Source of the DNA: an uncultured Oscillospiraceae bacterium
GTDB taxonomy: Bacteria > Bacillota > Clostridia > Oscillospirales > Oscillospiraceae
Length of the DNA stretch: 45,358 nucleotides
Assembly: GCA_947627735.1 (NCBI GenBank)
Contig: CANQXG010000016.1
Span: 1-45,358 of the forward strand
Reading direction: 5' to 3'
The position numbers and the translations under genes were made by a program. Below, piece by piece: positions 25,698-32,818 of the stretch; positions within the stretch are counted from its first letter, which is position 1; each line of letters opens with the position of its first letter. A model generated the notes under the pieces. It saw nothing but the letters and a program-made list of their open reading frames with translations. It ran no database searches and was not told the origin of the DNA.

Positions 25698-26285
25698 TCA
25701 ACCGAAAATGCCTTTTGTCCATGTTTCCACCGACCCGGCCAGGTCCTCCAGGCCCAGGGAGAACATATCGGTCTGCTGGCGTGTGACCACCACGGCCTTG
25801 TCGGCGGAGGCCACGCCGGTGAGGTAGCATATCTGTTCGCTGTCAGGCTCCTGCATCCCCAGCACCTCCACAGCCTGCTCCTCCACGTCCTTCAGGTTGA
25901 AGATGGTCTCGTACTCCACCGTCAGCTTGTCCCGCTCCAGCTCCAGGGCCGCGATCTGGTCCTCCAGGGCCGCGGCGTTGGAGGAGATGTCGGTCAGCCT
26001 TATCTGAGCAAGCAGCACCATGGCCAGCAGCACCACCGCCGCCGCCGCGCCCAGCATGGTCAGCGGGGAGATGGCCAGCCGCCGGACGGCGACGGTCTCG
26101 GTGCGCACATCCTCCCGTATCCAGCGCTGGGATCTGGTGCGCTCCTTCCGGCGGGAGCGGCGCTCAGGCCGGTCGTATGTTTCCTCCTCCGGATACAGGG
26201 CCGGGTTGGAGAAATCATAGGCCAGCGTGCCGTCCACGGCGCCGGTGACGAAGTTATAGCTTTTGAAGGTCCTTACGTCCGCCAT
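25698..26285 (-). CDS. ftsL: FtsL-like septum protein
   Basis: 195 residues. A hydrophilic, Arg/Glu-rich N-terminal half (1-70) is followed by one membrane segment (about 72-94) and a short coiled coil (about 97-125, ISSNAAALEDQIAALELERDKL). This is the FtsL/DivIC layout, and the position between rsmH and the PBP is the normal ftsL slot. FtsL proteins bridge FtsQ/DivIC and FtsWI. It is longer than typical FtsL (about 100-120 residues) because of both tails. Start ATG is four bases after rsmH, with GAGAGGG overlapping the rsmH end. Confidence 0.78.
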   Translation of the reverse strand: MADVRTFKSYNFVTGAVDGTLAYDFSNPALYPEEETYDRPERRSRRKERTRSQRWIREDVRTETVAVRRLAISPLTMLGAAAAVVLLAMVLLAQIRLTDISSNAAALEDQIAALELERDKLTVEYETIFNLKDVEEQAVEVLGMQEPDSEQICYLTGVASADKAVVVTRQQTDMFSLGLEDLAGSVETWTKGIFG

Positions 26286-26289
26286 GATG

Positions 26290-27216
26290 TCATACCCTCT
26301 CCGCGATCCTTAGTCGGGCACTGCGCGCCCGGGGGTTGTCCTGCAGCTCCTCCGCGCCCGGGGTCACCGGCTTGCGGGTGACGCTGCGGAGTGTCTTTAC
26401 GAAGCCGCAGGTGCACACCGGAAATTCCGGCGGGCAGGTACAGCCGTTTTCCCTCTTTCGGATGGCCTCCTTCACCAGCCTGTCCTCCAGGGAGTGGAAG
26501 CTGATGACCAGCATCCGCCCGCCGGTGAGCAGTCTGTCCGGGGCCGAGGCCAGCATCCGCTCCAGCTCGCCCAGCTCGTCGTTGACGGCGATGCGCACCG
26601 CCTGGAAGCACCGCTTGGCCGGGTGCTGCTTCTCCCGCAGCGCCGCCGCCGGCATGGTCCGGCGGATGATGTCCACGAACTGGCCGGTGGTCTCGATGGG
26701 GGCCTGCTCCCGGGCGGCGGTTACAGCCTCGGCGATCCGGCCGGCGTACCGCTCCTCGCCGTAGCGCCAGAAGATGCTCCTCAACTCCGCCTCGGACCAG
26801 GTGTTCAGCACCTGCCGGGCCGTAAGGGGCGCCCGCTCGTCCATACGCATGTCCAAGGGCGCGTCCTGCATGTAGGAAAAGCCCCGGTCCTTGTCGTCCA
26901 GCTGGGGGGAGGATACCCCCAGGTCGAAGAGCATGCCGTTGACCTTGCCGACGCCCAGACCGTCCAGGATGCTGTCCAGGTCGCCAAAGTTCCCCTTCAC
27001 CAGGGTGGCCCTGGCCCCGAACCGGGCCAGCCGCTCCCCGGCGAAGGCCAGGGCCCGCTCGTCCCTGTCGATGCCGATGAGCCTGCCCGTGGTCAGCTGC
27101 TCCAGCACCGCCTCCGCGTGGCCCCCCATTCCCAGGGTGCCGTCCACATAGACCCCCGCGGGGTCGATCTCCAGGTATCTGACGCACTCCCGGAGCAATA
27201 CGCTCTGGTGCCGCAT
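26290..27216 (-). CDS. rsmH: 16S rRNA (cytosine1402-N4)-methyltransferase RsmH
   Basis: 308 residues; methylates N4 of C1402 in the 16S P site with SAM. It opens with HQSVLLRECVRYLEI and has the SAM-binding DGTLGMGGHAEAVL, DLGVSSPQLDDKDRGFSY, and RRTMPAAALREKQHPAKRCFQAVRIAVNDELGELE. The C-terminal end carries a CxxxxxFPVCxC cysteine cluster, common in the family. The ATG shares one base with the mraZ stop. Confidence 0.97.
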   Translation of the reverse strand: MRHQSVLLRECVRYLEIDPAGVYVDGTLGMGGHAEAVLEQLTTGRLIGIDRDERALAFAGERLARFGARATLVKGNFGDLDSILDGLGVGKVNGMLFDLGVSSPQLDDKDRGFSYMQDAPLDMRMDERAPLTARQVLNTWSEAELRSIFWRYGEERYAGRIAEAVTAAREQAPIETTGQFVDIIRRTMPAAALREKQHPAKRCFQAVRIAVNDELGELERMLASAPDRLLTGGRMLVISFHSLEDRLVKEAIRKRENGCTCPPEFPVCTCGFVKTLRSVTRKPVTPGAEELQDNPRARSARLRIAERV

Positions 27217-27632
27217 CAGAAGTCGAACTCCTGCATCACCGCCGCGATGTTCTCCGGCGACGCCTCGGCGTCACGCAGCGCGGCCCACTCGTCGCTGTCC
27301 CAGAACTCCGCGTGGTTGTTGGAGCCGAGCACAGTCACGTTCTTCGTCAGCCCCGCCCGCTCCCGCAGGCTCTGGGGCAGCAGCACCCGCCCCTGGGCGT
27401 CCAGCTCGCAGCGGCAGGCGAAGGCGTACAGCGGCCTCATGGCCCGCTGCTTCACGTAGGGCATGGCGTTGACCTTGTCGGAGAAGATCTGCCACTGGTC
27501 GGCGCTGTAGGCGCACAGACAGTGGTCCATGCTCAGCGTCACATAGAACTCCGCGCCCAGCTCATCGCGCAGGCGCGCCGGGATGAACAGCCGCCCCTTG
27601 GCGTCCAGAGAATGCTGATATTCTCCTGTCAC
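27216..27632 (-). CDS. mraZ: Transcriptional regulator MraZ
   Basis: 138 residues from a GTG at 27632, chosen because VTGEYQHSLDAKGRLFIPARLR is the family N-terminus and AGGGGTG lies six bases before it; upstream sequence is intergenic. Two AbrB-like halves are visible (DAKGRLFIP near 10-20 and DAQGRVLLPQSLRE near 83-96). MraZ forms rings and binds direct repeats in its own promoter to control the dcw operon; such repeats are present at 27669-27691. Confidence 0.95.
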   Translation of the reverse strand: MTGEYQHSLDAKGRLFIPARLRDELGAEFYVTLSMDHCLCAYSADQWQIFSDKVNAMPYVKQRAMRPLYAFACRCELDAQGRVLLPQSLRERAGLTKNVTVLGSNNHAEFWDSDEWAALRDAEASPENIAAVMQEFDF

Positions 27633-27668
27633 ACGGCTCACCCCTTTTCCGAGTGTGGGAAAATGAAA

Positions 27669-27691
27669 CACTTTCCCCCACTTCGCCCCAC
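27669..27691 (-). promoter_or_regulatory. MraZ operator (direct repeats)
   Basis: On the minus strand, GTGGGGCGAA, GTGGGGGAAA and GTG follow at ten-base period, matching the TGGG-N5-N repeat pattern known for MraZ boxes. The repeats lie between the -10 (27702-27707) and the mraZ start, so binding would block transcription elongation or initiation of the dcw operon. Confidence 0.75.
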
Positions 27692-27701
27692 CTTGCTCCC
27701 T

Positions 27702-27730
27702 ATTATAGGGGTCCCAAAAGGAAATTGCAA
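27702..27730 (-). promoter_or_regulatory. Promoter of the dcw cluster (mraZ)
   Basis: Minus strand: TTGCAA (27725-27730), 17 bases, TATAAT (27702-27707). It drives mraZ and the genes down to ftsQ, with the MraZ repeats just downstream. Confidence 0.87.
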
Positions 27731-27822
27731 GGGGAAATTTTAAGGATTTTCCTGTAAATTTTTTCCTATTGTGTCCAGCCGATTTTACCTCCACAACATA
27801 TTGATTTCCCCCAAAAAGGCGC

Positions 27823-27851
27823 AAAAAAGGAGAGCTGTTCGCTCTCCTTTT
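27823..27851 (-). terminator. Terminator of the YfcE-like gene
   Basis: An 11-bp stem (27825-27835 with 27841-27851) is followed on the minus strand by six T. It lies 29 bases after the phosphodiesterase stop and insulates the mraZ promoter. Confidence 0.85.
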
Positions 27852-27879
27852 CCACAGGCTGTTCCGTTTTTGTGACCGG

Positions 27880-28410
27880 TCAAAGCTCGTACCGGCGGTA
27901 CTCCTCCCCGTCCAGGGTCACCCACCGGAACAGGCCGTCCTCCATGGTCATATAGCCCCGCTCGCTGCCCCACTTGGGCAGGGACACGCTGCCGGGATTG
28001 AAGTGCAGAAAGCCGGTCCACTGGCGGGTGGCGGGCACATGGGTGTGCCCCTGCAGCAGGATATCTCCCTTGTCCATGGGAGGCCGGTGGATGGCGTCGT
28101 AGCGGTGGCCGTGGGTGGCGAACAGCCGCACGTGGCCTACGGGCAGCACCAGGTAATCCTCCTCCACCTCGAACGCCAGCATGGCCTGGTCGCTGTCGCT
28201 GTCACAGTTGCCCCGCACGGCGCTGATCACGTCCTTATGGGCGTTGAGCATCTCCGCCACGGCCTGCTTTTCCGCCATGTCGTCCGAGCCGTTGTGCAGC
28301 AGGTCCCCCAGCAGCAGCATCCGCTGGGCGCCCTCCCTTTCAAAGGCATCCATCAGCGCCCGGCACCACCGGGCGGAGCCGTGGATGTCGGAGGCGATCA
28401 GCCACTTCAT
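27880..28410 (-). CDS. yfcE: YfcE-type metallophosphoesterase
   Basis: 176 residues; calcineurin-like fold with all metal motifs: SDIHGS (7-12), LLGDLLHNG, RGNCDSDSD, FATHGHRYD and LLQGHTHVPA. The NPGSVSLPKW end is typical of YfcE/MJ0936 proteins, which hydrolyse model phosphodiesters; the natural substrate is not settled. GAGGGGG precedes the ATG. It has its own promoter and terminator, divergent from the sugar transferase. Confidence 0.92.
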   Translation of the reverse strand: MKWLIASDIHGSARWCRALMDAFEREGAQRMLLLGDLLHNGSDDMAEKQAVAEMLNAHKDVISAVRGNCDSDSDQAMLAFEVEEDYLVLPVGHVRLFATHGHRYDAIHRPPMDKGDILLQGHTHVPATRQWTGFLHFNPGSVSLPKWGSERGYMTMEDGLFRWVTLDGEEYRRYEL

Positions 28411-28439
28411 ATCCGTTTCCCCCTCGTTTGTTTTCCCAC

Positions 28440-28468
28440 AGTGTACCGCCCCGCCCGGTGCTTGTCAA
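28440..28468 (-). promoter_or_regulatory. Promoter of the YfcE-like gene
   Basis: Minus strand: TTGACA (28463-28468), 17 bases, TACACT (28440-28445). It is back-to-back with the rightward promoter at 28480-28509; the two -35 boxes are only 11 bases apart. Confidence 0.75.
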
Positions 28469-28479
28469 GGGCCGGCAAG

Positions 28480-28509
28480 TTGACAGGCCCCGGCCCGGTG
28501 CGATATAAT
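28480..28509 (+). promoter_or_regulatory. Promoter of the sugar transferase operon
   Basis: TTGACA (28480-28485), 18-base GC-rich spacer, TATAAT (28504-28509): consensus boxes. The transcript would start near 28516, which makes the first ATG (28521) nearly leaderless and favours the second ATG (28542). Confidence 0.85.
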
Positions 28510-28541
28510 CCAGGCATCTGATGGAGAAAGAGGGCGCCTTC

Positions 28542-29144
28542 ATGGCCGGTACAGATCATATGGCCAGCGGCCCCGCCTCCGGCGGCCTGACGGCGGCCCA
28601 GCGCCGGTATATGGCGGTGAAGCGGGCGCTGGACGTGGTCCTGGCGGCGGCGGGGCTGGCGCTGTGCGCCCTGCCCATGGCGGCGGCTGCCCTGGCGGTG
28701 GCCCTGTCCGCCCCGGGAGAGCCGGTGCTCTTCCGCCAGACCAGGCTGGGCCGGTACGAGGCGCCGTTCACATTATATAAATTCCGCAGCATGACCCGGG
28801 ATGGCCGGGTCACGGCGGTGGGCCGGTTTTTGCGCGCGTCCAGCATGGACGAGCTGCCCCAGCTGGCCCAGGTGCTCACCGGGACCATGTCCCTCATCGG
28901 CCCCCGGCCCCTGGTCCCCCAGGAGGAGCCGATCCACGCCCTGCGCCGGGCCGCGGGGGTGTACTGCCTCCGCCCCGGCCTCACCGGCCTGGCCCAGATC
29001 AGCGGACGGGACCGGGTGGACGGCGCCCGGAAGGCCGCTTTGGACAAGGAGTATCTGGACAAGCTCAGTTTCGCCCAGGACTGGCGCATCTTCCGCCTCA
29101 CCGTGGGCAAGGTCCTCCGCCGGGAGGACATCGTGGAAAAATAA
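28542..29144 (+). CDS. Bacterial sugar transferase (undecaprenyl-phosphate phosphoglycosyl transferase)
   Basis: 200 residues from the ATG at 28542; an in-frame ATG at 28521 would add seven residues but leaves no leader for a ribosome-binding site. One N-terminal membrane hairpin (ALDVVLAAAGLALCALPMAAAALAV in overlapping pieces), then LFRQTRLGRYEAPFTLYKFRSM, SMDELPQLAQVLTGTMSLIGPRPL and LRPGLTGLAQISGRD, all signatures of the monotopic phosphoglycosyl transferases. These load the first sugar phosphate on undecaprenyl phosphate for capsule or glycan synthesis. The usual glycosyltransferase cluster is not present; the next gene is an MFS transporter. Confidence 0.93.
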   Translation: MAGTDHMASGPASGGLTAAQRRYMAVKRALDVVLAAAGLALCALPMAAAALAVALSAPGEPVLFRQTRLGRYEAPFTLYKFRSMTRDGRVTAVGRFLRASSMDELPQLAQVLTGTMSLIGPRPLVPQEEPIHALRRAAGVYCLRPGLTGLAQISGRDRVDGARKAALDKEYLDKLSFAQDWRIFRLTVGKVLRREDIVEK

Positions 29145-29160
29145 AAAGGAGGCGCAAGGC

Positions 29161-30441
29161 ATGACCAGAAAGCTGTCCGCCCGGGTATGGGCGTCGTTCA
29201 TCCTCATCGGTCTGGTGGGTCAGGTGGCCTGGACGGTGGAGAACATGTACTTCAACGTGTTCCTCTACAACACCATCTCCACCGACCCGTCCTACATCGC
29301 CGCCATGGTGGCGGCCAGCGCCGTGGCCGCCACGGCCACCACCCTCTTCATGGGCGCGCTCAGCGACAAGCTGGCCCGCCGGAAGGTGTTCATCGTGGCC
29401 GGGTACGTGCTGTGGGGCCTGTCCACCCTGTCGTTCGGGTTCATCTCCGTGGACACGGTGGACGCCTGGTTCCCCGCGGCAGGCGCCGCCTCCGCGGCGG
29501 CGGGGCTGGTGGTGGTGATGGACTGCGTGATGACCTTCTTTGGCTCCACCGCCAACGACGCGGCCTTCAACGCCTACATCACCGACGCCACCGACATCTC
29601 CAACCGGGGCAAGGCCGAGTCCGTGCTGGCCACCTTCCCGCTGATCTCCATGCTGATCGTGTTCGGGCTGCTGGACGGGCTGACCCAGCAGGGCCGCTGG
29701 CGGACCTTCTTCACCATCGTGGGCCTGGCGGTCAGCGCCGCGGGCCTCATCGCCGCGCTGCTGGTGAAGGACGAGCCGCTGGAAAAGAAGGACGAGCCGT
29801 ATTTCCGGAACATCGTCTACGGCTTCCGGCCCTCGGTGATAAAAAGCCATGGCCGGCTGTACATCGCCTTCGCCGCCTATCTGGCCTTCGCCAGCGCGGT
29901 GCAGGTGTTCTTCCCCTACCTGATAATCTACATGCAGATGTATCTGGGCTTTGAGAACTACGCCGTCATCCTGGGCGTGGTGCTCATCGCCGCCTCCGCC
30001 GTATCCGTGGCCGGCGGCGGGCTTATCGACCGGGCGGGCAAGCTGAACGTGGTGCTGCCCGCGGCGGGGGTGATGCTGGCGGGGCTTATCGCCATGTACT
30101 TCGTCCGCTCCTTCGTGCCGGTGATCCTGGCAGGGATCGTGATGATGAGCGGGTACATGCTGGTCACGGCGGTGCTGTCGGCCATCATCCGGGACTGCAC
30201 GCCCCCGGACAAGGCGGGGCTGTTCCAGGGCATCCGCATGATCTTCGCGGTGCTGCTGCCCATGGTCATCGGCCCCTGGATCGGCGCGGCGGTGATCAAA
30301 AACTCCGGCGCCACCTACGAGGACCTGGGCGTGGTGAAGTCCGTGCCCACGCCGGCGGTGTTCCTGGCGGCAGCCGCCGTGCTGGCGCTGGTGGTCATCC
30401 CAGTGGCGGCGCTGCGGAAAATGGACCGGCGGGAAAACTGA
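29161..30441 (+). CDS. MFS transporter (SLC45/GPH-like)
   Basis: 426 residues, about 12 membrane segments. Loop 2-3 carries MGALSDKLARRKVFI, a variant of the MFS GxxxDRxGRR motif, and the second half repeats it as GGGLIDRAGKLNV. TAND-AAFNAYITDATDISNRGKAES in the first half resembles sugar/cation symporters of the SLC45-like group. Substrate is unknown. AAAAGGAGG precedes the ATG, 16 bases after the sugar transferase stop, so both share a transcript. Confidence 0.9.
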   Translation: MTRKLSARVWASFILIGLVGQVAWTVENMYFNVFLYNTISTDPSYIAAMVAASAVAATATTLFMGALSDKLARRKVFIVAGYVLWGLSTLSFGFISVDTVDAWFPAAGAASAAAGLVVVMDCVMTFFGSTANDAAFNAYITDATDISNRGKAESVLATFPLISMLIVFGLLDGLTQQGRWRTFFTIVGLAVSAAGLIAALLVKDEPLEKKDEPYFRNIVYGFRPSVIKSHGRLYIAFAAYLAFASAVQVFFPYLIIYMQMYLGFENYAVILGVVLIAASAVSVAGGGLIDRAGKLNVVLPAAGVMLAGLIAMYFVRSFVPVILAGIVMMSGYMLVTAVLSAIIRDCTPPDKAGLFQGIRMIFAVLLPMVIGPWIGAAVIKNSGATYEDLGVVKSVPTPAVFLAAAAVLALVVIPVAALRKMDRREN

Positions 30442-30457
30442 TCCATCGAAACATGCA

Positions 30458-30489
30458 AAAAGCGGGCGGCCAAAAAGCCGCCCGCTTTT
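30458..30489. terminator. Bidirectional terminator between MFS and MATE genes
   Basis: A 13-bp stem (30458-30470 with 30477-30489) has A/T pairs at its base, giving a T-run on both strands. It ends the convergent MFS and MATE transcripts. Confidence 0.88.
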
Positions 30490-30499
30490 CCTATCCTTT

Positions 30500-31885
30500 T
30501 CACGCCATGGCCTTGTCGAAGCCGTGGACCCAGTCGGAGGTCAGGTAGTAGATGAGGTAGATCACCGAGCTGATGGCCCAGGTCAGCGGATAGGCCCAGT
30601 AGATCAGGCCGATGTTGTCGGTGAAGTGCATCACGATGGCGATGTAGCAGATGCGCACCACGCACCAGATGGACAGCATCACGAACATGGGCACGAAGGC
30701 CTTGCCGGCGCCCCGGCACACCGCCGCCACCGAGTGGGAGAAGGCCAGCAGGCAGTAGAAAAGCGCCACCGTCCTGGCCTGGCGCACCCCCAGCTCCACC
30801 ACGCCGGGCGTGCTGTCGAAGGCGGCGATCAGCCGCGGGGCCAGCAGCCAGCAGGCCACGCCGATGGCCTCGGCCAGGACCACCGCCGCCGCGATGCTGA
30901 AGCGGGCGCCCTTCTTGGCCCGGTCATACTGCTTCGCGCCCAGGTTCTGGCTGATGAAGGTGGTGCTGGCCATGTTGAAGCTGGTGATGGGCAGGAAGGC
31001 GAAGCCCTCGATCTTGGCGTGGGTGCCGTAGGCGGCCATGGCCAGCTTGCCGAAGGAGTTGATCTGGCTCTGGACGATCACATTGGCGAAGCCGATGACG
31101 GAGTTCTGCACCCCGGAGGGCAGGCCGTAGCGGACGATCTCCCGCAAAAGCCGGCCGTGGAAGCGGATCTTCCGCCACTGGACCGTGAACACCTCCCCCT
31201 TGCGGGTCAGGTGGATCATGCACAGCACCACGCTGGCCGCCTGGGAGATGACCGTGGCCACCGCCGCGGACCACACCCCCCAATGGAACACCATCAAAAA
31301 CAGGCTGTCCAGCACAATGTTGAGGACCGACGAGAATATGAGGTAATACAGCGGCCTGCGGCTGTCCCCCAGGGCGTTCATCACACTGCGGCAGATGTTG
31401 TACATCACCAGCGCCAGGCTGCCCAGGAAGTAATACCGGAAGTACTCCACCGCCTCGTCCATCACGTCCGGGTCCGTCTGCATCCAGCGCAGCAGCGTGG
31501 GCGTGAACGCCACCCCCACCACCGTCAGCAGCAAGCCGCTGGCGATGCCGAAGGCGATCACCGTATGGATGGCCTGGGAGACCTTCTCGTCCTCCCCCGC
31601 GCCGAAGTACCGGGAGATGACCACCCCCGCGCCCATGGCCATGCCCATGAAGAAGGAGACCATCAGGTGGATCAATGTGCCGGAGGAGGACACCGCCGCC
31701 AGCGCCTCGGTGCCCAGGCTCCGCCCCACCAGGAAGGTGTCGGCGGTGTTGTACAGCTGCTGGAACAGCTGACTGAGCAGCAGGGGCATGGCGAAGCCGA
31801 TCATCAGCGTATAGGGATTGCCCGTGGTCATGTCCTTGGTATGGGCCGGCTGGCCATGTCCCTGGGCGCGCAGATAGTGTATCAT
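30500..31885 (-). CDS. MATE-family multidrug/organic cation exporter
   Basis: 461 residues from the ATG at 31885 (GAGAGGAACG upstream), about 12 membrane segments. The first half has MPLLLSQLFQQLYNTADTFLVGRSLGTEALAAV and the second repeats the pattern (GVQNSVIGFANVIVQSQINSFGKLAMAAYGTHAKI), both MatE domain signatures of the DinF/NorM superfamily. It should use a sodium or proton gradient to export cationic compounds; the substrate is unknown. The 5' leader has a small hairpin at 31912-31932 (GTCCGC paired with GCGGAC), which matches no riboswitch I recognise. Confidence 0.94.
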   Translation of the reverse strand: MIHYLRAQGHGQPAHTKDMTTGNPYTLMIGFAMPLLLSQLFQQLYNTADTFLVGRSLGTEALAAVSSSGTLIHLMVSFFMGMAMGAGVVISRYFGAGEDEKVSQAIHTVIAFGIASGLLLTVVGVAFTPTLLRWMQTDPDVMDEAVEYFRYYFLGSLALVMYNICRSVMNALGDSRRPLYYLIFSSVLNIVLDSLFLMVFHWGVWSAAVATVISQAASVVLCMIHLTRKGEVFTVQWRKIRFHGRLLREIVRYGLPSGVQNSVIGFANVIVQSQINSFGKLAMAAYGTHAKIEGFAFLPITSFNMASTTFISQNLGAKQYDRAKKGARFSIAAAVVLAEAIGVACWLLAPRLIAAFDSTPGVVELGVRQARTVALFYCLLAFSHSVAAVCRGAGKAFVPMFVMLSIWCVVRICYIAIVMHFTDNIGLIYWAYPLTWAISSVIYLIYYLTSDWVHGFDKAMA

Positions 31886-31940
31886 ATCGTTCCTCTCCGG
31901 CGGCGTAAGCTGTCCGCCTTCCGCGGACAGAGCGTTATAC

Positions 31941-31985
31941 CCACGAAAACGACAGGTTTCATTACGAAACCTGTCGTTTTTTCTT
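31941..31985. terminator. Terminator after tRNA-Gln
   Basis: A perfect 15-bp stem (31946-31960 with 31966-31980, loop ATTAC) follows the tRNA 3' end. The base of the stem is A/T, so it ends in TTTT on the minus strand and TTTTTT on the plus strand. Confidence 0.85.
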
Positions 31986-32058
31986 GGCAGCGGGAGAAGG
32001 ATTCGAACCCTCACATACGGAGTCAGAGTCCGCTGTGCTACCTTTACACAATCCCGCT
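31985..32058 (-). tRNA. tRNA-Gln (anticodon CUG)
   Basis: 74 nt including an encoded CCA. The acceptor stem pairs AGCGGGA with TCCCGCT, and the T-arm has GAGGG-TTCGAAT-CCTTC. The anticodon loop CTCTGAC gives anticodon CTG, which reads CAG, a sensible tRNA in a GC-rich genome. It is a single tRNA with its own promoter (32076-32104) and terminator. Confidence 0.96.
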
Positions 32059-32075
32059 ACGCTTGAACGCTGTGA

Positions 32076-32104
32076 ATTATGCCACAAAAGCCGGGAAATG
32101 TCAA
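32076..32104 (-). promoter_or_regulatory. Promoter of tRNA-Gln
   Basis: Minus strand: TTGACA (32099-32104), 17 bases, CATAAT (32076-32081), placing the start about ten bases before the mature tRNA. Confidence 0.85.
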
Positions 32105-32126
32105 GAGCCGATCTTCCAAATCCGCG

Positions 32127-32768
32127 TTATTTTTCTTCCGCCTGACTGTGCAGCCATGCCAAGGCGTCCGCCAGGCTCCCCAGCGCGTCCATCAGCCCGC
32201 AGGCGACGGCCTCCTCCCCGTCGATGATGCTCCCCACGTCGTTGGCCATCTCCCCGGTGCGGAGCATGTACTCCAAAAACCGCTCCCGGCTGATCCGGGA
32301 GTTGGCGGTGACGAACCGGACGATCCGCTCCCGGGTCCGGTTGAAATACTCGTAGGTCTGGCTGACGCCGATGACCGTGCCGTTCATCCGCACCGGGTGG
32401 ATGGTCATGGAGGCGCTGGGGACGATGAAGCTGCGCCGGGCCGCTACCGCCAGGGGCACGCCGATGGAGTGGCCGCCCCCCAGCACCAGCGACGCGGTGG
32501 GCTTGCGCATCCCCGCGATCAGCTCCGCGATGGCCAGGCCCGCCTCGATGTCCCCGCCCACAGTGTTCAGCAATATCAGCAGCCCCTCCACGTCCGGGGA
32601 CTCCTCCACCGCCGCCAGCAGGGGCAGCACATGCTCGTACTTGGTGGTCTTGTTCTCCTCCGCCAGCACCTGGTGGCCCTCGATCTGGCCGATGATGGTC
32701 AGCACCTGGATGGCGGAGGGGGCGCTGGTGCCCAGCTCTTTGATCCGTTCGGTCCGGCTGTCTGCCAT
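32127..32768 (-). CDS. tepA: TepA/ClpP-like serine protease family protein
   Basis: 213 residues with the ClpP crotonase fold: LLNTVGGDIEAGLAIAELI (67-85), LVLGGGHSIGVPLA with the presumed nucleophile Ser101, and SMTIHPVR with His124. In Bacillus TepA (YmfB) lies near spoIIIE and was linked to protein export and sporulation; here the neighbours are an aminopeptidase and a tRNA gene. No membrane segment or signal peptide is visible, so it is cytosolic. It is not the housekeeping ClpP, which lacks the long N-terminal stretch. Confidence 0.85.
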   Translation of the reverse strand: MADSRTERIKELGTSAPSAIQVLTIIGQIEGHQVLAEENKTTKYEHVLPLLAAVEESPDVEGLLILLNTVGGDIEAGLAIAELIAGMRKPTASLVLGGGHSIGVPLAVAARRSFIVPSASMTIHPVRMNGTVIGVSQTYEYFNRTRERIVRFVTANSRISRERFLEYMLRTGEMANDVGSIIDGEEAVACGLMDALGSLADALAWLHSQAEEK

Positions 32769-32777
32769 AAATAATCA

Positions 32778-32812
32778 CCCGGAGCAAGTGTTCCCCGCTC
32801 CGGGCGATTTTA
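32778..32812 (-). terminator. Probable terminator between the aminopeptidase and tepA
   Basis: An 8-bp GC-rich stem (32778-32785 with 32797-32804, 11-base loop) is flanked by T-rich sequence on both strands. On the minus strand it overlaps the tepA leader, so it may attenuate rather than fully stop transcription. Confidence 0.55.
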
Positions 32813-32818
32813 TTTGCC

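Noticed and set aside
31910-31935. Hairpin in the MATE leader as a possible riboswitch
   Set aside because: Only one short stem is present and no conserved aptamer motif (preQ1, guanidine, ykoY types) could be recognised.
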